In this document: in pieces, positions 17,280 to 25,616 of the stretch
Layout of the letters: every line of letters begins with the position of its first letter
Numbering within the stretch: position 1 is the stretch's first letter
Source: Arthrobacter koreensis
GTDB lineage: Bacteria; Actinomycetota; Actinomycetes; Actinomycetales; Micrococcaceae
Length of the DNA stretch: 64,000 nt
Direction of reading: 5' to 3'
Assembly: GCF_009193255.1 (NCBI RefSeq)
Contig: NZ_WACG01000001.1
Location: 1,364,001-1,428,000 of the forward strand
Translations under genes and position numbers: made by a program
The notes under the pieces: model-generated
What the model saw: the letters and a program-made list of their open reading frames with translations, nothing else
Database searches by the model: none
What the model was told of the DNA's origin: nothing

Positions 17280-18209
17280 TTAGGCGTGCCGTTCACCCTC
17301 GTGGACGGCATGCCGCTCAGGTTCCAGCTGGAACGTGCAGTGCTCGGTGTCGAAGTGGCTGGAAAGACAGCCCGAGAGCCGGTCCAGGATGGTGTCCATC
17401 CCGTGCGGCGTGAGGTATTCCTCATCCACCACCACGTGCGCGGAGAACACCGGGACCCCGGAGGTGATGGTCCAGATGTGGATGTCATGGGCGTCCTGCA
17501 CGCCGTCCACCCGGACGATGTGTTCGCGGATCATCTCCACGTCCACCCCCTGCGGGGTGGCCTCGAGCAGCACGTCGATCACTTCGCGCAGCAGTGACCA
17601 CGCGCGCGGCAGGATCATGGCTGCGATCAGGAACGACGCCCAGACGTCCGCCTGCTGGTAGCCGGTGAGCATGATCACGACGGCGGACACCACCACGGCC
17701 GCCGAGCCCAGCAGGTCCCCCAGGACCTCCAGGTACGCGCCGCGCACGTTCAGGCTCTCCTTTCGCCCGGAGTGCAGGATCAGCAGCGAAACCAGGTTGG
17801 CCAGTCCGCCCAGGATCGCAGCGGAGAGCATGATCCCGGTGTGCACCTCCGGGGCGTCCCCAATCCTGCGCACTGCCTCGGTGAAGATGACGACGGCGAT
17901 CACGATCAGCAGCACCGCGTTGGCCAGCGCCGCCAGGACCTCTGCCCGCTGATAGCCGTAGGTGCGTTTCGCGGTGGGCGGGCGGGCAGCTATCCAGGCT
18001 GCGAGCAGCGCAATCGAAACGCCTGCGGCGTCAGAAAGCATGTGTCCGGCGTCGGCAAGCAGGGCCAGGGAACCGGAGACGAGTGCCCCGGCCGTCTGGA
18101 TGACCACGACGGTAATGGTGATAAGGAAAACGGCCAGCAATTTGCGGCGGTGCCTGCCCGTGGCTGTGCCTGACGGCAGGCCATGGCTGTGGCCGGAATG
18201 ATCGCCCAT
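17280..18209 (-). CDS. Cation diffusion facilitator (zinc/cobalt efflux)
   Basis: A 309-residue CDF transporter with a His-rich cytoplasmic N-terminus (MGDHSGHSHG), six membrane helices and a cytoplasmic C-terminal domain. Metal-site residues appear in helix 2 (LLADAGHMLSDAAG, the HxxxD type) and helix 5 (LEVLGDLLGSAAV). These proteins export zinc or related divalent metals by proton antiport. TAGCCT on the minus strand ends six bases before ATG, without a Shine-Dalgarno, so the mRNA is probably leaderless. It lies next to a likely metalloprotease gene on the same strand, which has its own -10-like hexamer. Confidence 0.93.
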   Translation of the reverse strand: MGDHSGHSHGLPSGTATGRHRRKLLAVFLITITVVVIQTAGALVSGSLALLADAGHMLSDAAGVSIALLAAWIAARPPTAKRTYGYQRAEVLAALANAVLLIVIAVVIFTEAVRRIGDAPEVHTGIMLSAAILGGLANLVSLLILHSGRKESLNVRGAYLEVLGDLLGSAAVVVSAVVIMLTGYQQADVWASFLIAAMILPRAWSLLREVIDVLLEATPQGVDVEMIREHIVRVDGVQDAHDIHIWTITSGVPVFSAHVVVDEEYLTPHGMDTILDRLSGCLSSHFDTEHCTFQLEPERHAVHEGERHA

Positions 18210-18222
18210 GCTTACAGGCTAG

Positions 18223-18594
18223 CTAGCCCCAGCCCAGTTCGTGCAGCCGGGCGTCGTCGATGCCGAAGTGGTGGGCTACCTCGTGGATCACGGTGATACG
18301 GATTTCGTCCACGAGCTCTTCCCTGGTTTCACACATCCGGGTCAGCGGACCGCTGAAGATGACGATCCGGTCCGGGAGCGAGCCGGCACCCCACCAGGAG
18401 TCGCGCTCGGTCAGCGGCGTGCCGTCATACAGGCCCAGCAATTCGGTTTCCGGGTCTTCGTGCGGGCCGGGAATGTACTCGTCCTCGATGAAGACGGCTA
18501 CGTTGCTCATCGCCCTGGCCAGGTCCTCCGGGATGGAGTTCAGGGCATCGTCGACGGCGGCTTCGAAGTCATCGGGGCTCATCTCGATCGGCAC
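18223..18594 (-). CDS. Minimal zincin-like metallopeptidase family protein
   Basis: A 123-residue member of the small zincin-like family (DUF1025-type): an acidic N-terminal region ending with FIEDEY, the DRIVIFSGPLTRMC strand, and a C-terminal zinc motif HEVAHHFGIDD at 104-114. The HExxHxxGxxD arrangement supplies two His and an Asp ligand and the general-base Glu. The substrate is unknown. The start is GTG; TAGAGT lies six bases upstream on the minus strand, pointing to a leaderless message. Confidence 0.85.
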   Translation of the reverse strand: MPIEMSPDDFEAAVDDALNSIPEDLARAMSNVAVFIEDEYIPGPHEDPETELLGLYDGTPLTERDSWWGAGSLPDRIVIFSGPLTRMCETREELVDEIRITVIHEVAHHFGIDDARLHELGWG

Positions 18595-18630
18595 ATTTCC
18601 ACTCTAGCCGGGGGTGCCCGGAACCCGATT

Positions 18631-18659
18631 TTGAAGATCGCGCGAGTAGGCCCTATAGT
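18631..18659 (+). promoter_or_regulatory. Sigma-70 promoter of the tRNA cluster
   Basis: TTGAAG (18631-18636) and TATAGT (18654-18659) are separated by exactly 17 nt, the best consensus-like promoter in the window. It lies about 75 nt upstream of tRNA-Glu and points at the Glu-Asp-Phe cluster. Confidence 0.75.
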
Positions 18660-18739
18660 TTTATAAGTCCGCAGCCGGGAAACACGACTGAAACCGGGAA
18701 GTTTTCGGTGTCAGCCAAGTTGAAAGCTGCGTGTTCTAA

Positions 18740-18812
18740 GCCCCCATCGTCTAGCGGCCTAGGACACCGCCCTTTCACGGCGGCGGCACGGGTTCGAATC
18801 CCGTTGGGGGTA
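18740..18812 (+). tRNA. tRNA-Glu (anticodon TTC)
   Basis: A complete cloverleaf: 7-bp acceptor (18740-18746 with 18805-18811, G-T closing pair), D stem GTCT/GGAC, anticodon stem CCGCC/GGCGG around loop CTTTCAC (anticodon TTC), T arm ACGGG-TTCGAAT-CCCGT and discriminator A. CCA is not encoded. First gene of a three-tRNA cluster. Confidence 0.96.
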
Positions 18813-18873
18813 CTCACGAGAGTGGTAATTCAACCGCTGAAAAGCTGGTAGAGTTTACACTCGTGAAAAGCAA

Positions 18874-18947
18874 GGCCCTGTAGCGCAGTTGGTTAGCGCG
18901 CCGCCCTGTCACGGCGGAGGTCGCGGGTTCAAGTCCCGTCAGGGTCG
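18874..18947 (+). tRNA. tRNA-Asp (anticodon GTC)
   Basis: Acceptor GGCCCTG pairs with CAGGGTC, D arm GCGC/GCGC, anticodon stem CCGCC/GGCGG with loop CTGTCAC (anticodon GTC), T arm GCGGG-TTCAAGT-CCCGT and discriminator G. CCA is not encoded. A second, weaker -10-like element (TACACT) lies in the spacer after tRNA-Glu, so it may also have its own promoter. Confidence 0.96.
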
Positions 18948-19004
18948 CTCAGATTTTCTGAAGCGATTTGGAAGATCTCGGTGATCATCTCTTCGATGAT
19001 GCCC

Positions 19005-19080
19005 GGCTCTGTAGCTCAGTTGGTAGAGCGTTCGACTGAAAATCGAAAGGTCACCGGATCGACGCCGGTCGGAGCCACCA
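19005..19080 (+). tRNA. tRNA-Phe (anticodon GAA), CCA encoded
   Basis: Acceptor GGCTCTG pairs with CGGAGCC; the anticodon loop CTGAAAA gives GAA. The T loop contains ATCGAC rather than the canonical TTCGA form. CCA is encoded at 19078-19080, unlike the two upstream tRNAs. It is followed at once by a strong terminator. Confidence 0.95.
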
Positions 19081-19083
19081 GCT

Positions 19084-19113
19084 AAAACCCCGCACTCGTG
19101 AGTGCGGGGTTTT
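19084..19113 (+). terminator. Intrinsic terminator of the tRNA cluster
   Basis: A 13-bp stem (19084-19096 with 19101-19113) with loop CGTG and a T-rich 3' tail starts four bases after the CCA of tRNA-Phe. It is a textbook rho-independent terminator closing the tRNA operon. Confidence 0.93.
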
Positions 19114-19281
19114 TCTTTGTTCGAAAGCGTTCCGGTTCCTTCTTCCCTCCCGGGATCGGCTGTGGTTGCATGCTGGTGGGGGATCAAGCCGCCGGCCGGC
19201 CCGAACCCGGGCCGTCAGAGGAGCACGGATGCCCGGTTTGAAGGCCTGCCCGGGCGCACCCGGTCCGGAAGGAAAGCACCC

Positions 19282-20874
19282 ATGAGTCCGGCGCGCGGCG
19301 GCGGACCCCGGGAAGAGCCGTTCAACAGACGGCTGGCACTGCTGCTGGCCATGGCCATGTTCGTGCTGGTGGTTGATACCTCGATCATGAATGTCTCAAT
19401 CTCCGCAGTGGTGCACGACGTCGGTGCGACGGTCAGTGGCCTCCAGTCCACGATTGCCCTGGAGGCACTGGTCTCGGCGGCGTTCATCCTGATCGGGGGC
19501 AAGACCGGCGACCTTTTCGGGCGCAAGCGGGCCTATGTCACCGGGCTGGTCTGCTACGCCGCCGGAGCCGTGGCCATGACCCTGGCGCAGAGCCTGCTGC
19601 CGATAATTCTCTTCTGGGCCGTGATTGGCGGCCTCGGCGCCTCTCTGCTGCTGCCGGCAATCCAGTCCCTCATCCATGGCAACTTCGAGGGTCAGGCGCA
19701 GCAGCGGGTCTACGCGCTGGTTGGAGCCTCGGCCGCAATCGCCGCGGCGGTCGGCCCATTGCTGGGCGGGTTCATCACAACCTTCCTGTCCTGGCGGGTA
19801 GCGTTCCTGCTCGAAGCCCTTGTCATCACCGTTGTGCTGGCCGGCATTAAACTCGTACACGACGTTCCCTACGAAGGCCCGCGGACGCTTGATCTCGTTG
19901 GATCGCTGCTGTCCATCCTCGGGATGGGCGGAATCGTGCTGGGCGTTCTGGTGTGGCAGGAGGGCGGCGAGGCTGTGGGAGCGCTGCTGGCCACCGGCGC
20001 CGTCGGGCTGGGCTCGCTGGTGCTGTGGCTGCTGAGGCGCAAACGCCGGGGGAAGCCTACTCTGCTGGACCCGGACCTGTTCCGGTCCAAGCCGTTCCGC
20101 TTTGGCGCCGCGGGGCAGATGCAGCAGCAGATCGCCCTGGGCGGCACCATGATCGTGCTGCCCATCTACCTGCAGATGGTGCTCGGCTACAACGCCATGG
20201 AATCGGGGCTGTCCATTGCCCCGCTCTCGCTGACCATGTTCGCCGTCGCTCTGCTCGCTGGAAAGCGCGCCGGAAGGCGGCGTCCGGCCAGCCGCATCCG
20301 GTGGGGATTCATGCTCCTTGTCGCGGGCCTGGTGCTGCTCCTTCCAGTGATACCCCGCGCTGACTCCGGATGGTGGCTTCTGCTCCCGCTCCTCGTCGCC
20401 GGATCCGGGCTGGGCCTGCTGGTCTCCCAGCTGAACAACTACACGCTGTCTCCGATCTCCGACGAACGGGTCAGCGAGGCCGCGAGCGTGAACTCCGCTG
20501 CCGGCTCCTTTGGACTGTCCTTCGGGCTGGCCTTTGCCGGCGGGATCATGCTGGCGGCGCTGTCCCTGATCTTCACAGGTCTGTCAGAGTCCAGCACGGT
20601 GCTGCCGGACAACGAAAAGCAGCAGGTTGCCCGGGTACTGGAGGACGACTCGCAGCTCCTGAGCGATATCCAGCTCCAGGAACTGCTGCAGGGCCAGCCG
20701 GAAGAGAGCCAGGCCGAGATCCTCCGCATCAATACGGAGGCGCGGCCGGCCGCCCTGCAGATTGCGCTTGGCATCCCGATCCTCGCCGGTGGCCTGGGAC
20801 TGCTGGTGTCCTTCAGGATGCGGAAGCTTTCGGAAACGGAACCCTCCTCCGGCGCCGGAACTGTCCTGGCCTGA
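19282..20874 (+). CDS. MFS transporter, DHA2 (14-TM) drug exporter type
   Basis: A 530-residue major-facilitator protein with 14 predicted helices. It has motif C-like DTSIMNVSISAV in helix 1, the loop 2-3 motif A GDLFGRKRAYVTG, and GPLLGGFI in helix 5, which together mark the DHA2/EmrB-type antiporter group exporting drugs or metabolites. A long acidic/Gln-rich loop (about residues 437-490) precedes the last helix. ATG 19282 is preceded by GGAAGGAAA; upstream frame rejected. The substrate is unknown. Confidence 0.9.
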   Translation: MSPARGGGPREEPFNRRLALLLAMAMFVLVVDTSIMNVSISAVVHDVGATVSGLQSTIALEALVSAAFILIGGKTGDLFGRKRAYVTGLVCYAAGAVAMTLAQSLLPIILFWAVIGGLGASLLLPAIQSLIHGNFEGQAQQRVYALVGASAAIAAAVGPLLGGFITTFLSWRVAFLLEALVITVVLAGIKLVHDVPYEGPRTLDLVGSLLSILGMGGIVLGVLVWQEGGEAVGALLATGAVGLGSLVLWLLRRKRRGKPTLLDPDLFRSKPFRFGAAGQMQQQIALGGTMIVLPIYLQMVLGYNAMESGLSIAPLSLTMFAVALLAGKRAGRRRPASRIRWGFMLLVAGLVLLLPVIPRADSGWWLLLPLLVAGSGLGLLVSQLNNYTLSPISDERVSEAASVNSAAGSFGLSFGLAFAGGIMLAALSLIFTGLSESSTVLPDNEKQQVARVLEDDSQLLSDIQLQELLQGQPEESQAEILRINTEARPAALQIALGIPILAGGLGLLVSFRMRKLSETEPSSGAGTVLA

Positions 20875-20965
20875 TCCAGCCGCGCCGTCCACGGCTGGGC
20901 AAGGAACCCTTCCCATCCCTGCCGTTCCCGGATTCACTGGGACCCCAACTACGTGGAGGTCAACG

Positions 20966-21409
20966 ATGATTCCAAGCAGTGAAGCGTTCCAGTGGGACTC
21001 AGTCAGCCCGCATGAGAACGAAGAGCTGAGCGAGGCCCAGTGCTGGTCCCTGCTGGGCGGCCAGGAGACCGGCAGGATAGCGTTCCTGCAGGACGGGAGG
21101 CTCCTGGTCTTCCCGGTGAACTACCTGGTACATGAGAAGAACGTGTATTTCCGCACCAGCGAAAGCAGCGGGCTGGCGCTCCTGCCCGGAGACCTGAACA
21201 CTTCATTCCAGGTCGATTCGCACGACGGCGATGCCATGGCGGGCTGGTCCGTCCTGGTCAGCGGGCCCGCCAACGCCGTCCGGGACGATTCGCTGCTGAC
21301 CAGGCTGTGGGGTATGCGCAGCGCCGCACCCTACGGAGGCGGGCAGCGGAACCTGTTCGTGGGAATCGATCCGACCCAGGTGACCGGCCGCCGCGTCCGT
21401 ATGGGCTGA
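20966..21409 (+). CDS. Pyridoxamine 5'-phosphate oxidase-like flavin-binding protein
   Basis: A 147-residue split-barrel protein of the PPOX-like group: LSEAQCWSLLGGQETGRIAFLQDGRLLVFPVNYLVHEKNVYFRTSESSGL is the FMN-binding strand order of this fold (shown here in parts: ETGRIAF, PVNYLV, VYFRTSE). These small proteins often bind F420, FMN or heme; the reaction is unknown. GGAGG sits six bases before ATG. It lies 50 nt upstream of the Asp23-type operon on the same strand and could be part of the same stress response. Confidence 0.82.
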   Translation: MIPSSEAFQWDSVSPHENEELSEAQCWSLLGGQETGRIAFLQDGRLLVFPVNYLVHEKNVYFRTSESSGLALLPGDLNTSFQVDSHDGDAMAGWSVLVSGPANAVRDDSLLTRLWGMRSAAPYGGGQRNLFVGIDPTQVTGRRVRMG

Positions 21410-21459
21410 GGCCGGCCTCCCTGCCCAATTCCGCAGGTGAGGGGATAGGCTTGGCTTTT

Positions 21460-22056
21460 ATGGAAGATGCCCAGATCACACCGGGAAACGGTCCTGCCGC
21501 TGCCGAAAACCAGCCATTGAGCCCCGCGCCGGCCGGTTCGGGTGCAGTCTCCCCGCCGCCCGGTCCCGGCCCAAAGCCCGCATCGGCCCCTATGCAGCCG
21601 CATGTTCCGCCGGTCCCGGGAGGAGCCGCTGCAAACCCGTCAGGATCCGCTTCCGCTGAAGAGCCCGGCGGCCGGACGTCCATCGCCGAGCAGGCCGTGG
21701 CCAAGGTGGCGGCCATTGCAGCACGCGCAGTTCCGGGCGTCCACACCCTGGGTACCGGCGCCGGACGTACGCTGGGCGCGGTGCGGGACGCCGTCGCGGG
21801 CTCCGACAGCAGCGCTACTGCCGGGGTGAATGTTGAGGTGGGCGAGACCGAGGCCGCCGTGGACATCACCCTGGTGGCCGACTACGGAATCCCGCTGACC
21901 GGGCTGGCCGACTCCGTGCGCTCAGCCGTCTACGCCGCCGTGGAGGACCTGGTGGGCCTGAATGTCGTGGAGGTCAACGTGTCCGTCGCGGACGTGCATG
22001 TTCCGGAGGCACTGGATCCCCGGGCTGCCAAACGCCCGGCCGGGGGCCAGGACTGA
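21460..22056 (+). CDS. Asp23/Gls24 family envelope stress response protein
   Basis: A 198-residue protein with a disordered Pro/Ala-rich N-terminus (1-70) and an Asp23 domain (about 72-180) with SIAEQAVAKVAAIAARAVPGVHTLG and the VDITLVADYGIPL strand. Asp23 proteins sit at the membrane through a small anchor partner and respond to alkaline or envelope stress. A good ribosome site (AGGTGAGGGG, 21435-21444) is better spaced for an in-frame TTG at 21451, which would add three residues. It leads a five-gene operon with three ATGA/GTGA-type overlaps further downstream. Confidence 0.88.
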   Translation: MEDAQITPGNGPAAAENQPLSPAPAGSGAVSPPPGPGPKPASAPMQPHVPPVPGGAAANPSGSASAEEPGGRTSIAEQAVAKVAAIAARAVPGVHTLGTGAGRTLGAVRDAVAGSDSSATAGVNVEVGETEAAVDITLVADYGIPLTGLADSVRSAVYAAVEDLVGLNVVEVNVSVADVHVPEALDPRAAKRPAGGQD

Positions 22057-22136
22057 GCATGCGGAACCTTCCGGGCTTCGACAGACCAACTAATGCGGAT
22101 TCCTCCCCGCGGGGGACGACGGGTAAGGCAGGAACA

Positions 22137-22328
22137 ATGAAACCGACAGTCGTGGGCATGGCCGTAGGTGCCGTACTGGCTTTCACCGCTCTACTCTTCG
22201 ATTTTTGGGGTTTCCTGCTGATGGCACTCTTTATTGCCGTCGGTGCCTTCCTTGGCCGCGCAGCCGAGGGCAAGGTCGACTTCCGCAGCGTCCGGGACGC
22301 GCTCACCGGGCGCCGTTCGTCCTCATGA
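22137..22328 (+). CDS. Small DUF2273-like membrane protein of the Asp23 operon
   Basis: A 63-residue protein with two hydrophobic helices (about residues 4-20 and 22-42) and a basic C-terminus ending RDALTGRRSSS. Size, topology and position after an Asp23 gene match DUF2273 proteins, proposed membrane anchors of Asp23-type complexes. AAGGCAGGA precedes ATG 22137. The stop overlaps the next start (ATGA). Confidence 0.75.
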   Translation: MKPTVVGMAVGAVLAFTALLFDFWGFLLMALFIAVGAFLGRAAEGKVDFRSVRDALTGRRSSS

Positions 22329-22720
22329 GCACTGCCGTTGTTCCGGGGGAGGCCAAACCCCTCACCGCTCCGCCGCTGGCCGGGCATAACCGGATTAGCA
22401 CCCAGGCACTGACCAGCACCGCGCAGGCCGTGGCGGCTGAACACTTCGGGGTGGCCGCCTCGGCGGTGCGTGTCACCTGGAGCGATGACCAGGGGCTGCT
22501 GGCGCTGTCGCTGGCGCTGCCGGTCACCATGCCCCCGCTGGAAGCCGTCGTAAAGGATCCCGGGCTGGTGGCCCGGACCGGCGGTTCGGTGTGGGACCGT
22601 GCCCATGCGGCCAAACCCGTGCTGCTGGAACGCATCACCTACCTCACCGGTTCAATCCTCTCCCTCGTGGATATCCGGGTCACCGGAATCCGGGTCCAGG
22701 AAGGGAGCCGGGTGAAATGA
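22325..22720 (+). CDS. Hypothetical protein of the Asp23 operon (Asp23-like half domain)
   Basis: A 131-residue protein without signal peptide or clear membrane helix. It has an N-terminal helix (ALTSTAQAVAAEHFGV), a strand pair (AVRVTWSDDQGLLALSLALPV) and a C-terminal VDIRVTGIRV strand, the strand-helix pattern of a shortened Asp23-related domain. No family is firmly recognised. ATGA overlaps on both sides couple it to its neighbours, so it is likely a subunit of the same envelope complex. Confidence 0.7.
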   Translation: MSTAVVPGEAKPLTAPPLAGHNRISTQALTSTAQAVAAEHFGVAASAVRVTWSDDQGLLALSLALPVTMPPLEAVVKDPGLVARTGGSVWDRAHAAKPVLLERITYLTGSILSLVDIRVTGIRVQEGSRVK

Positions 22721-23319
22721 GCGAGACCACTGCCGCCCCGCCAACCGAGGGGTCGACCGCCCGGATCGTCCGCCGGGAAACCCACGCGGCGCGAACCGTT
22801 CCCGTAGTGATTGCCGCCGTCCTGGGCATCCTGTTCTGCCTGTACGTCCTGCTCGAATCGGTGCTGCAGTCCCTGGGGCAGGATGAATGGCTGATCGATC
22901 CGCCGACGTTTGCGCACTGGCTCGCAGGCCTGCCGCGCGACGCCGACCCCCTGATGCTCGGTCTGGCCGGGGCCCTGATCTTCCTTGCCGGGCTCTGGTT
23001 CTTCCTGATGGCAGTGCTGCCCGGACGCCGGGCGCGCTATTCGCTGCCCAACCCGCGCGCCGCCGTCGTCGTGGATGCCGAAGTCCTCGCTTCCTCGCTG
23101 GCCCGCCGTGCCCGCCTAACCGCGGGAGTCACCTCCGAGCAGGTCCTGGTGACCGTCGGCCGGACGCGTGTTGAGGTGCGGGTCCGCCCCACGTCCGGAA
23201 TCCCGGTCGATTCGGAGGCTGTGCGGGCAGCCGTGAAGGATGAGCTGGCGCTCACCGGACTCCAGCCGCAGCCGGCAGTCAGCGTGCTCGTCTCAACCGT
23301 GGGGGCGATCGGACAGTGA
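22717..23319 (+). CDS. DUF6286-like membrane protein of the Asp23 operon
   Basis: A 200-residue protein: about 25 basic residues, a membrane helix (VPVVIAAVLGILFCLYVLLE), an outer loop of about 40 residues, a second helix (LMLGLAGALIFLAGLWFFLM), then a soluble C-terminal domain of about 100 residues with alternating strands. This layout is that of the actinobacterial DUF6286 family found next to Asp23 genes. Coupled to the upstream and downstream genes by ATGA and GTGA overlaps. Confidence 0.75.
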   Translation: MSETTAAPPTEGSTARIVRRETHAARTVPVVIAAVLGILFCLYVLLESVLQSLGQDEWLIDPPTFAHWLAGLPRDADPLMLGLAGALIFLAGLWFFLMAVLPGRRARYSLPNPRAAVVVDAEVLASSLARRARLTAGVTSEQVLVTVGRTRVEVRVRPTSGIPVDSEAVRAAVKDELALTGLQPQPAVSVLVSTVGAIGQ

Positions 23320-23927
23320 ACCGGACACCACGTTCCCTCAACCGGATCCTCCTGGGCATCGGCGGAGTGCTGCTGCTTGTCCTCGGAGGCGGGCTCGTGC
23401 TGCTGAGCGTGGACCCCGCCGCCGCACGCTGGTGGCAGGACACCGCGCCGGGCATCCTGGCCGACGGCGGACGCCTGCTCAGCGACACAGCTATTCCCGG
23501 GCAGCGCCAAAGCTGGCTCTGGCCCGCTCTTGCACTGGCCATGGTGGTCTGCGCCGTCCTGCTGGTGCTGTGGATTGCCGCGCAGGGCCGCGGACGGGCA
23601 GACACGCTGGTTGCCGAATATGACGACGACGGCGCGCCCGGCCGCATTTCCATCAGCGGCTCGGTGCCTGAGCAGGCACTGCGCGAAGCCCTGCTGAAGG
23701 ATCCGGATGTCACATCAGTGGGAGTCAGCACCTGGGCGCTGGTGGACGGCAACGGGCTGCGGGTGCGGATCGTGCCGCGGCAGGGCGCCGCACCGCATCT
23801 CGTGGCGGCGGACGCCACCAACCTGGTGGATGCCCTCGACGCGGCGCTGGGCCGCAGCTCAACAGTGCTGATCAGCCTGGAAGCCGGCCGCCGGTACCGG
23901 CTGGGCCGGGAAGAACGGGTCCGCTGA
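23316..23927 (+). CDS. AmaP-like alkaline-shock membrane anchor protein
   Basis: A 203-residue protein with two membrane helices (residues about 10-30 and 68-90) and a C-terminal soluble domain starting GRISISGSVPEQAL. It resembles the Asp23 membrane-anchor (AmaP) family and shares its topology with the preceding DUF6286-like protein, so the two may be paired anchors. GTG 23316 overlaps the upstream stop (GTGA). Last gene of the operon; the next gene is convergent. Confidence 0.75.
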   Translation: MNRTPRSLNRILLGIGGVLLLVLGGGLVLLSVDPAAARWWQDTAPGILADGGRLLSDTAIPGQRQSWLWPALALAMVVCAVLLVLWIAAQGRGRADTLVAEYDDDGAPGRISISGSVPEQALREALLKDPDVTSVGVSTWALVDGNGLRVRIVPRQGAAPHLVAADATNLVDALDAALGRSSTVLISLEAGRRYRLGREERVR

Positions 23928-23955
23928 CCCTTTACTGAAGGGGAGCCTTCTAGGA

Positions 23956-24810
23956 TCAGGAAGCGCGGGCGAGCTGCCGGATGGGAATCCAGCGTCCGGC
24001 CAGCCGCCGGTACGCTGCGGCAGCGCCCGTCATATCGCCGTCGGCCAGTGACTCGATGCCCAGCCGCACGTCGGACAGGGAATCGTCCGGGTAGACGAGG
24101 TCCGCCACGGGGCCGTAGTCCAGCTCCAGGACCGCGGAGGGGGAGAAGACCTCCATCCACGCCACGAGGTCTGTGAGTTCGTCCAGCAGATCCAGTTCCG
24201 GCGCAGCCAGGGCCAGGGCGGCCGCGGCGTGCCGGGCGCGCTCAATGCACTGCTGCACGGGAGCGGAGAGCCGGACGGTGAGGACCCGGCCGTCCTCCTC
24301 GATGACCTCGGTCTGGTCATCCTCATGCATCAGCACGAACCAGCCGAACGGCACGCCCCACGTGGCCGAGCGGGTGTGCAGCTTGGCCAGCGAATCCGCG
24401 AACGAGTCCGGGTCGATGCGGGCGGCATGCGCCTCCCGGGCAACCTCCGGCAGCAGCACGTCCACCAGCGGCCCCTGGACCGTTTCGCCCAAAGACTCTG
24501 CCGCCAGGGATGTCCGGACGGCAAGCTGATTGGGGCAGTACAGCCGCGTGGTGATGCCGTCCGGACCCGGGTGGTGAAGCACGCGGACCAGGTCCGTCGA
24601 ATTGTGCGGGAACGGATCGGAGACGGCACGCACCAGCCGGCGGACGGCGTCGCTGCGCTCCAGCACTTCCGTCTCGTGGCGGGCACGGGAACGCTGGCTC
24701 AGGATGCGCATCTGCTGGGAGTCGTCGAAGGCGTCCAGCGGTTCATAGGCGCGAAGGTAGGACACGTACGGGAAGGTACGCCACACGGTCGCTTCCGGTG
24801 TCCCGGCCAT
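23956..24810 (-). CDS. Conserved actinobacterial protein of unknown function
   Basis: A 284-residue soluble protein with no recognised domain. It begins with VWRTFPYVSYLRAYEPLDAFDD, contains TTRLYCPNQLAVRTSLAAESLGE and a WGVPFGWFVLMHEDDQTEV block near residue 150, and ends in a helical region. It is mostly alpha-helical and acidic, with no membrane segment. Its ATG lies two bases after the stop of the exodeoxyribonuclease III gene, so the two are translationally coupled, which hints at but does not prove a nucleic-acid-related role. Confidence 0.75.
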   Translation of the reverse strand: MAGTPEATVWRTFPYVSYLRAYEPLDAFDDSQQMRILSQRSRARHETEVLERSDAVRRLVRAVSDPFPHNSTDLVRVLHHPGPDGITTRLYCPNQLAVRTSLAAESLGETVQGPLVDVLLPEVAREAHAARIDPDSFADSLAKLHTRSATWGVPFGWFVLMHEDDQTEVIEEDGRVLTVRLSAPVQQCIERARHAAAALALAAPELDLLDELTDLVAWMEVFSPSAVLELDYGPVADLVYPDDSLSDVRLGIESLADGDMTGAAAAYRRLAGRWIPIRQLARAS

Positions 24811-24812
24811 TC

Positions 24813-25616
24813 CTAGTCCAGTTCCACGATCACGGGCGCATGGTCCGACGCGCCCTTGCCCTTGCGTTCCTCCCGGTCAATGCTGGCACCGGTGACCCGG
24901 GCTGCCAGGGCGGGGGAGCCGAGCGCGAAGTCGATCCGCATTCCCTGCTTCTTCGGGAAGCGCAGCTGCGTGTAATCCCAGTAAGTGTAGACACCGGGTC
25001 CCTCAGTGTACTGGCGGGTCAGGTCCTGGAAACCGGAGTCCAGGAACGCCTGGAAGGCGGCACGCTCAGGTTCGGTGATGTGGGTGGCGTTCTGGGCGCG
25101 GAACCAGTCGATGTCCCACACGTCCTCGTCCCGCGGGGCAATGTTCCAGTCCCCCATCAGCGCCAGGTTCAGCTTCGGATCAGCCTCCACCCAGGACGCG
25201 GCCTGGTCACGCAGGACCTTCAGCCACTCAAGCTTGTACGGCATGTGGGGATCATCTACGGCACGGCCGTTGGGAACGTAGAGGCTCCAGATCCGCACGC
25301 CGCCGCAGGTGGCACCGATGGCGCGGGCCTCGGCGGCAGTGGTTTCCTCGGTCTTGCCGAAGTGCGGCTGGCCCGGGAAGGTGCGCTCAACGTCGTCGAG
25401 CCCCACACGGGACGCGATGGCGACGCCGTTCCACTGGCTCAGCCCAAAGTGCGCCACCTCGTAGCCGTTGCTCTCGAACATGTCCCAGGGGAAGTTGTCA
25501 TCCTTGGCCTTGGTCTCCTGGATCGCCAGGACGTCGACGTCGGAGCGCTGCAGCCAGGCCTCAACGCGGTCGGCTCGGGCACGGATGGAGTTCACATTCC
25601 AGGTAGCAATCTTCAC
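24813..25616 (-). CDS. xth: Exodeoxyribonuclease III
   Basis: A 267-residue AP endonuclease/3'-5' exonuclease of base-excision repair. The EEP-fold motifs are all present: ATWNVNSIRAR, AIQETK (metal-binding Glu), the LYVPNGR block, LMGDWNIAPRDEDV, and the C-terminal ASDHAPVIVE with catalytic His. GTG 25616 is chosen because it opens directly at the first strand, and TAACGT lies seven bases upstream without a usable Shine-Dalgarno, suggesting leaderless translation. Confidence 0.95.
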   Translation of the reverse strand: MKIATWNVNSIRARADRVEAWLQRSDVDVLAIQETKAKDDNFPWDMFESNGYEVAHFGLSQWNGVAIASRVGLDDVERTFPGQPHFGKTEETTAAEARAIGATCGGVRIWSLYVPNGRAVDDPHMPYKLEWLKVLRDQAASWVEADPKLNLALMGDWNIAPRDEDVWDIDWFRAQNATHITEPERAAFQAFLDSGFQDLTRQYTEGPGVYTYWDYTQLRFPKKQGMRIDFALGSPALAARVTGASIDREERKGKGASDHAPVIVELD

